From contig CAYLZG010000007.1 in NCBI GenBank assembly GCA_964387985.1, positions 5,513 to 69,512 of the forward strand: DNA of 64,000 nucleotides, given 5' to 3'. Below, piece after piece: positions 60,181 through 64,000 of the stretch. The first letter of the stretch is position 1; each line of letters starts with the position of its first letter. The translations under genes were made by a program, and so were the position numbers. The notes under the pieces are model-generated. The model was not told the DNA's origin. It did no database searches and was given only the letters and a program-made list of their open reading frames with translations. The stretch is from JALOOB01 sp964387985. GTDB lineage: Bacteria > Chloroflexota > Anaerolineae > CG2-30-64-16.

Positions 60181-62155
60181 GCTGGGCTTCTACGTGGAGA
60201 ACACGACCGTCCAGTTCCTCCGCGACGCGTTCGCCAAGGTGCAGCCACCCGTGCTGCTGATCCATGCGGGCGACCGGGGACTTCTGAGGGATATCCGGAA
60301 CACGCTTTCGCCCGAGACATTCGTCATTGGCCGGCTGTTCGTCGACCTGCCCCAGCAGACGGCCTGGCTGGCAAGCGGCGATCCCCAAGGCGCGGGCCGG
60401 TCGTTCGCAGAGAAGATCATCGGCTACGACTTCCAGCTTGCCAGGGAGAAGGGCGCCAACGGCCGTTTGCTGGTCGATGCATGGATGAGCCTGAACGAGC
60501 CCGTGAGGGGGCCGGCCAGCTTCCTGGACTGGAAGCCAGACGCCGAGACCCTGGCGCGCTACGATGCGCTGGATCGCTTCCAGGTCGCGTTCCTCGAAAG
60601 GATGCGGGAAGCGGGCCTGGAAGGCGTGGCGTTCAACTTCGCGGCCGGCAACTTCGTTGCCAGGGATCACATCGTCGCCTATTTCCCGCGCTCGCTGGCG
60701 GCCTACACTTACCTGGGCTTCCACGAGTATGGATGGCCCACGCTGATGCCTGTGGCAGGAACAGCAACGTCTGCCCTGCTCTACCGCACCTTGCTCGAGG
60801 GTATCCGGGAGAGATTCGGCCACAAGCACAAGGTGATCATCACCGAGGCGGGACTGGCGCGCATGTATCGCTATCCCAACGACCCGGCAGGCGACGTGGG
60901 ATGGCTGTACCGCGCAGAAACGGTCTCCGAGGCGCAGTACTGGGAATCGCTCAAGTGGTATAACTCTCACCTAACCGAAGATGACTACACGATAGGCGCA
61001 TGCCTGTACCAGGTCGGCCACTCCGGATTGTGGGAGACATTCCGGCACCTGGGCCAGGACAACGACCAGGCGCCCATCCTCCTGATCGACAGGATCGTTT
61101 CGCTACGCGAAGCGCACGGGTCCACCACAACACCGGCGACAGCACCCCCAACCTCAGACCCAAAAACCAGTCTCCTGCTCCGCGTGGCTGCGGCACAGGC
61201 CGCGATGCAGAAAGCAATCGACCAGGCAGACGCGTTTGCCGGCGACCTCCGGAACTCGCAGGCCGCACTTGCGACGGCAGGCCGGGCCGCCCCTCCGGCG
61301 GTTCACGAGGTGCGCAGCCTGCTCGATCTGCTGGACAGCCTCGAGACCGCACTGAACGACCCCTCGACGGGCGCCGGTGTCGATGTGGCGCAGGTGCGCG
61401 TCCAGATCGCCGCTCTGCGCCAACAGGTCAACGCCCTGTTGGCTGCGGTTCAGGGCCATGATGGGATTCGCACGCAGATCGCCAGCGCGCAGGAACGGCT
61501 TGGCTCGCTGAACGGCCGGAGCAAAGAGGTGGCGAAGTCCAGGCAGGCTGCAGCAGAGCTGTTGGGACAGGCTCAAGCCCTGGAGATGGAGATAGGCGGG
61601 CAGTTGGAGGCCGCAGCGGTCGAGCGCGAATTCGAAGCAACGGCAGTGCAGGATGTGCGCGACGAGATGGACAGGATGTCCACGAAGGCCGCCCCCACGC
61701 GGACGCTGGGCGACATCCGCCGGATCATCATCCACCACACGGCCACACCTGGCGATGTGACGCCTGCCCAGCTGGCCAGACGCCAGATCAGGCGCGGTCG
61801 CACGGGCATTGCCTGCCACTTCCTGATCACCGGCAACGGGATGACCTACCAGACCCAGGCGCTCGAGGCCGTGGTCAACCAGTCCCGGCTGGCTGCCGTG
61901 GATGCGGACGGAGTGGCAGTTGCACTCGCGGGAGATTTCGATCTGGACGTGCCCTCGGAAGCGCAGATGAACGCTGCGGCGGATCTGCTGGCCGGATTGC
62001 TCCGTGATCTTGGGCTGGGCGTCAATGCCATCTTCGGGCGCAATGAGATAGAGCGCAGAACCACGTCGCCGGGCATGCAGTGGAGCCAGGGAGTCCGCTA
62101 CAGGGATGCCCTGATCGCGCTCGTGGCGAAGCGCACCCCCGCCTTCGCGATTTGA
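60173..62155 (+). CDS. Glycosidase-like / PGRP-domain protein, second member
   Basis: The 660-residue relative of the preceding gene has a glycosidase-like N-terminal domain (about residues 1-315) with candidate catalytic Glu in WMSLNEPVRGP and VIITEAGLARM. A helical coiled region follows (about 335-500), then a PGRP/amidase_2 domain at residues 515-660. That domain keeps IHHTATPGD but has FGRNEIERRTTSPGMQW where the zinc His and Cys would be, so it is likely a binding rather than catalytic domain. ATG 60173 overlaps the previous stop by 8 nt (ATGAATAA), indicating coupled translation. No signal peptide is seen. Confidence 0.77.
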   Translation: MNKLGFYVENTTVQFLRDAFAKVQPPVLLIHAGDRGLLRDIRNTLSPETFVIGRLFVDLPQQTAWLASGDPQGAGRSFAEKIIGYDFQLAREKGANGRLLVDAWMSLNEPVRGPASFLDWKPDAETLARYDALDRFQVAFLERMREAGLEGVAFNFAAGNFVARDHIVAYFPRSLAAYTYLGFHEYGWPTLMPVAGTATSALLYRTLLEGIRERFGHKHKVIITEAGLARMYRYPNDPAGDVGWLYRAETVSEAQYWESLKWYNSHLTEDDYTIGACLYQVGHSGLWETFRHLGQDNDQAPILLIDRIVSLREAHGSTTTPATAPPTSDPKTSLLLRVAAAQAAMQKAIDQADAFAGDLRNSQAALATAGRAAPPAVHEVRSLLDLLDSLETALNDPSTGAGVDVAQVRVQIAALRQQVNALLAAVQGHDGIRTQIASAQERLGSLNGRSKEVAKSRQAAAELLGQAQALEMEIGGQLEAAAVEREFEATAVQDVRDEMDRMSTKAAPTRTLGDIRRIIIHHTATPGDVTPAQLARRQIRRGRTGIACHFLITGNGMTYQTQALEAVVNQSRLAAVDADGVAVALAGDFDLDVPSEAQMNAAADLLAGLLRDLGLGVNAIFGRNEIERRTTSPGMQWSQGVRYRDALIALVAKRTPAFAI

Positions 62156-62179
62156 CATACCGCGAGATGCCGGTATAAT
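62152..62179 (+). promoter_or_regulatory. Promoter of the lysine operon leader
   Basis: Perfect TTGACA (62152-62157) and TATAAT (62174-62179) are separated by 16 bp. The -35 overlaps the stop codon of the preceding gene; the predicted start is about 62186. Confidence 0.88.
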
Positions 62180-62208
62180 GCCGCCATCGTAAGGGAGAAA
62201 ACATTCGC

Positions 62209-62286
62209 ATGATCGCTCTGTCCAAGTGCTCCAAGTCCAAGAAGCTTTCCCTGGCCTGCAGGGACGGCCACTGGCGCTTGGGGTAG
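62209..62286 (+). CDS. Lysine-rich leader peptide 1
   Basis: The 25-residue ORF MIALSKCSKSKKLSLACRDG... ends in HWRLG. Four of its first twelve residues are Lys, all AAG codons (62224, 62233, 62239, 62242). AAGGGAG lies about 11 nt before the ATG. The stop (62284-62286) lies just past the segment CTGGCGCTTGG (62271-62281), which is the 5' strand of the proposed antiterminator. The position between a consensus promoter and a terminator, upstream of lysWXY, is that of an attenuator leader peptide sensing charged tRNA-Lys. Confidence 0.82.
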   Translation: MIALSKCSKSKKLSLACRDGHWRLG

Positions 62287-62348
62287 ACCCGACAGAACCC
62301 CGGAGAACCAGCAGCCCTGCCAGGCCAAGCGCCAGGCAGGGCTTTTTT
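62271..62348 (+). terminator. Attenuator 1: terminator with alternative antiterminator
   Basis: Terminator stem: AGCCCTGCC (62313-62321) with GGCAGGGCT (62335-62343), followed by six T. Antiterminator: CTGGCGCTTGG (62271-62281) pairs perfectly over 11 bp with CCAAGCGCCAG (62325-62335), which is the terminator loop and the first base of its 3' arm. A second competing pairing joins GGCCTGCAGGG (62253-62263) to 62315-62326 with one bulge, blocking the 5' arm. A ribosome held at the AAG codons leaves 62271-62281 free; a ribosome at the stop codon covers it. Confidence 0.85.
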
Positions 62349-62367
62349 GTGTGTTGAGGAGAAACAC

Positions 62368-62433
62368 ATGCTGCTCAAGACAAAGCGCACGATCGAGAAG
62401 ATGATCAGCTTGCCGGACCGGAGGTCTGGATAG
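62368..62433 (+). CDS. Lysine/arginine-rich leader peptide 2
   Basis: The 21-residue ORF MLLKTKRTIEKMISLPDRRS ends in Gly. It contains Lys at positions 4, 6 and 11 (all AAG) and Arg at 7, 18 and 19. A strong SD GAGGAG (62356-62361) lies 6 nt before the ATG, right after terminator 1. It is unrelated in sequence to leader 1 except for the basic codons. It precedes a second intrinsic terminator, so the layout promoter-leader-terminator-leader-terminator-lysW forms a tandem attenuator. Confidence 0.78.
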   Translation: MLLKTKRTIEKMISLPDRRSG

Positions 62434-62463
62434 GCCGCTTGCGCGCACCCTGAAGTCGTTTGC

Positions 62464-62502
62464 AGCCCTCTCCGCCCGGTTGGCGGAGGGGGCTTTTGTT
62501 TT
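62464..62502 (+). terminator. Attenuator 2: intrinsic terminator before lysW
   Basis: AGCCCTCTCCGCC (62464-62476) pairs with GGCGGAGGGGGCT (62482-62494): 13 bp with one G-U, loop CGGTT, then TTTTGTTTT. A weak 6-bp alternative joins CGGAGG (62419-62424, the Arg-Arg codons of leader 2) to TCTCCG-region bases 62469-62474. Confidence 0.9.
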
Positions 62503-62527
62503 CTATCAACCAACGGAGGATTCAATC

Positions 62528-62698
62528 ATGGTACTCGAAGCACTTTGTCCTGAATGTGAAGGTCCAGTCGTCCTGCACGATCCGGTGCAGGGCGAAATCG
62601 TGCCGTGCGCGGCGTGTGGTGCGGATCTGGAAGTTGTCTCGCTCGATCCGCTGTCGCTCGAACTTGCGCCTGAAGAGCAGGAGGATTGGGGAGAATGA
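62528..62698 (+). CDS. lysW: LysW amino-group carrier protein
   Basis: The 56-residue carrier has a zinc-ribbon-like pair CPEC ... CAAC and the diagnostic acidic C-terminus EDWGE. In the LysW pathway its terminal Glu side chain is ligated to the amino group of alpha-aminoadipate (and in some organisms glutamate), so intermediates are carried on the protein. ATG 62528 has GGAGG 8 nt upstream; the longer frame runs through terminator 2. The stop overlaps the lysX start (ATGA). Confidence 0.96.
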   Translation: MVLEALCPECEGPVVLHDPVQGEIVPCAACGADLEVVSLDPLSLELAPEEQEDWGE

Positions 62699-63549
62699 CG
62701 CGCGTCGCCCTGGTCGCGTCGCGCATTCGCGTCGAAGAGAAGCTGCTGTTGGCCGCGCTCGAGGCCGCCCGCGCAGACGTGGCCCTTGTGAATGACGAGG
62801 AACTGATCCTCAGGCCTGGTGGTCTTGGCGCGGTGCAGGCCGACGTGGTGCTGGAGCGCTCCCTCAGCGCGGCGCGGGGAATCTATGTGCTGCGCCTGCT
62901 GGCCGCGGCGGGCACACCGGCAGTCAATCGCTACGAGACCGCAGCCACCTGCTGGGACAAGCTGCTGACAACCGCGGCGCTTGCCCAGGCTTCCGTGCCA
63001 CAGCCGGAGACGCGCGTGGCATTCACGCCGGACTCCGCGATCCAGGCCATTGAAGAGATGGGTTACCCCGTGGTGCTGAAGCCGGTGGTTGGCTCATGGG
63101 GCCGGCTTCTGGCGCGCATCAACGACCGTGACGCGGCCGAGGCGCTGCTGGAGCACAAGAACGTCCTCGGCTCGTACCAGCACAGCATCTTTTACATCCA
63201 GCAGTACATCGCCAAACCCGGGCGTGACATCCGGGCTTTCGTGGTGGGTGACGAGACGATCTGCGCCATCTACCGGGAATCTTCTCACTGGATCACGAAT
63301 ACGGCCCGGGGTGGACAGGCGAGCAATTGCCCCGTGACACCCGAGTTGGATGCCATATGCCGGGACGCGGCACGGGCAGTGGGTGGTGGCGTCCTGGCAA
63401 TCGACATCCTGGAGGATCCCGGCCGGGGCTTCCTGGTGAATGAGGTGAACCACACGATGGAATTCCGCAACAGCATCAACACCACGGGCGTCGACATTCC
63501 GGCTCACGTGGTGCGATACGTCCTGAGGATCGCGGAGGGTCCGGCATGA
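62695..63549 (+). CDS. lysX: LysX: LysW-alpha-aminoadipate ligase
   Basis: The 284-residue ATP-grasp ligase of the RimK-like group joins alpha-aminoadipate (or glutamate) to the LysW C-terminal Glu. Visible segments are PVVLKPVVGSWGRLLARINDRD (ATP-binding), IQQYIAKPGRDIRAFVVGDE, TNTARGGQASNCPV and the metal-binding VNEVNHTMEFRNSINTTGVDI. ATG 62695 overlaps lysW by 4 nt. Specificity for lysine versus arginine biosynthesis cannot be settled from these motifs by eye; the lysine-rich leaders favour lysine. Confidence 0.93.
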   Translation: MTRVALVASRIRVEEKLLLAALEAARADVALVNDEELILRPGGLGAVQADVVLERSLSAARGIYVLRLLAAAGTPAVNRYETAATCWDKLLTTAALAQASVPQPETRVAFTPDSAIQAIEEMGYPVVLKPVVGSWGRLLARINDRDAAEALLEHKNVLGSYQHSIFYIQQYIAKPGRDIRAFVVGDETICAIYRESSHWITNTARGGQASNCPVTPELDAICRDAARAVGGGVLAIDILEDPGRGFLVNEVNHTMEFRNSINTTGVDIPAHVVRYVLRIAEGPA

Positions 63550-64000
63550 ACGCTCGCCTTGTTGCCTCCATCGCGGGCGGATCGGGATACGGCGGCGGCG
63601 AATTGATCCGTCTTCTGTCTGCCCATCCGCACGTGGCGATCGGGCAGGTCACATCGGAATCTCATGCGGGCGACTTCGTTCACGGCGTACACCCGAACCT
63701 GAGGCCAATGGGTGGCTGCCAACCCCAACGATTCACCTCCATGAGCGAGTTGGCGCGGTGCGACGTGCTGTTTCTCGCGCTGCCCCACGGCGAAACACAG
63801 CGCAGGATCGCCCAGCTTGCCTCGCTTTCCCCCCGCATCATCGATCTTTCCGCGGACTTCCGCATCTCTGACCCGGACCTGTATCGCCGGACCTACGGCA
63901 GCGACCACGCAGCCAGCGAGTTTCTGCCGCTATTCGCGTACGGGCTGCCGGAGATCAACCGGGAGGCGATCCGGGAGGCGAGGTTCGTGAGCGGCGTGGG
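63546..64000 (+). CDS. lysY: LysY/ArgC-type acyl-phosphate reductase (partial, runs off the end)
   Basis: From ATG 63546 (overlapping the lysX stop as ATGA) an open frame runs to the window end, giving about 151 residues. It starts LVASIAGGSGYGGGELIRLLSAHPHVAIGQV, the NADP-binding motif of N-acyl-glutamyl/LysW-aminoadipyl phosphate reductases. LFLALPHGETQRRIAQLASLSPRIIDLSADFRISD and FAYGLPEINREAI follow, all typical of ArgC/LysY. The catalytic Cys region lies beyond the window. It should reduce the LysW-bound acyl phosphate to the semialdehyde. Confidence 0.93.
   Translation, partial: MNARLVASIAGGSGYGGGELIRLLSAHPHVAIGQVTSESHAGDFVHGVHPNLRPMGGCQPQRFTSMSELARCDVLFLALPHGETQRRIAQLASLSPRIIDLSADFRISDPDLYRRTYGSDHAASEFLPLFAYGLPEINREAIREARFVSGV

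Noticed and set aside
62186..62527. Lysine (L-box) or T-box riboswitch upstream of lysW
   Set aside because: I found no L-box core or T-box TGGNACCGCG sequence; leader ORFs and terminators explain the region better.

Overview
The window looks like a GC-rich bacterial chromosome segment, most likely Chloroflexota (Anaerolineae/Caldilineae-like). This is an inference from gene content: a LysW-carrier lysine pathway, a riboflavin-type ABC transporter behind an FMN riboswitch, proteins with long Thr/Pro linkers, and paired MurJ flippases. There is no phage, transposon, integrase or CRISPR array, and coding density is high. Three runs of ten N (34480-34489, 42450-42459, 57921-57930) are assembly gaps inside genes.

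Layout. 0.1-6.1 kb (+): a ten-heme cytochrome c, tRNA-Gly(CCC) with a textbook promoter and terminator, a GNAT enzyme, a 24-codon leader ORF with duplicated hairpins before rsgA, a histidine phosphatase, a stand-alone GyrA C-terminal domain and a small membrane protein. 5.9-10 kb (-): a phasin-phaR operon with an operator-like palindrome, then a pyrophosphohydrolase, asparaginase and MFS exporter operon. 10.1-12.1 kb (+): aldo/keto reductase and an AlkZ-related protein. 12.1-23.8 kb (-): DUF456, TPR, metallo-beta-lactamase-fold, AlaX-like and glycogen synthase genes; an FMN-riboswitch ABC importer; small proteins; and a CPA2 antiporter with a PII-like protein and a phosphoesterase. 24-29.7 kb (+): a repeat lipoprotein, then DegV, GNAT-like and MGDG-synthase-like genes. 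rnc (-) and ftsY-prfB-smc-EamA-hypothetical-CoA-binding (+) diverge at 30.5 kb. 38-42 kb holds a LysM L,D-transpeptidase, a YVTN-type surface protein, an esterase and a CPBP-like membrane protein.

43-51.5 kb (-) is one long run: phosphoribosyltransferase, prfA, prmC, HAD, Sua5, two glycosyltransferases, a cytidylyltransferase-fold enzyme, murJ and a small membrane protein, ending at a strong terminator. This couples translation termination and tRNA modification genes to envelope genes. 51.7-62.2 kb (+) holds a C39-like peptidase with TPR, a second MurJ, an FmdB zinc ribbon, an esterase and two large overlapping genes joining glycosidase-like domains to PGRP/amidase domains.

62.15-64 kb is the most interesting part. 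A consensus promoter is followed by two successive lysine-codon-rich leader ORFs, each with its own intrinsic terminator, then lysW-lysX-lysY/argC. The first leader has an 11-bp perfect antiterminator pairing with the geometry of classical ribosome-stalling attenuation. It looks like a tandem lysine attenuator for the LysW pathway. No similarity search or folding program was run; all family names rest on visible motifs.
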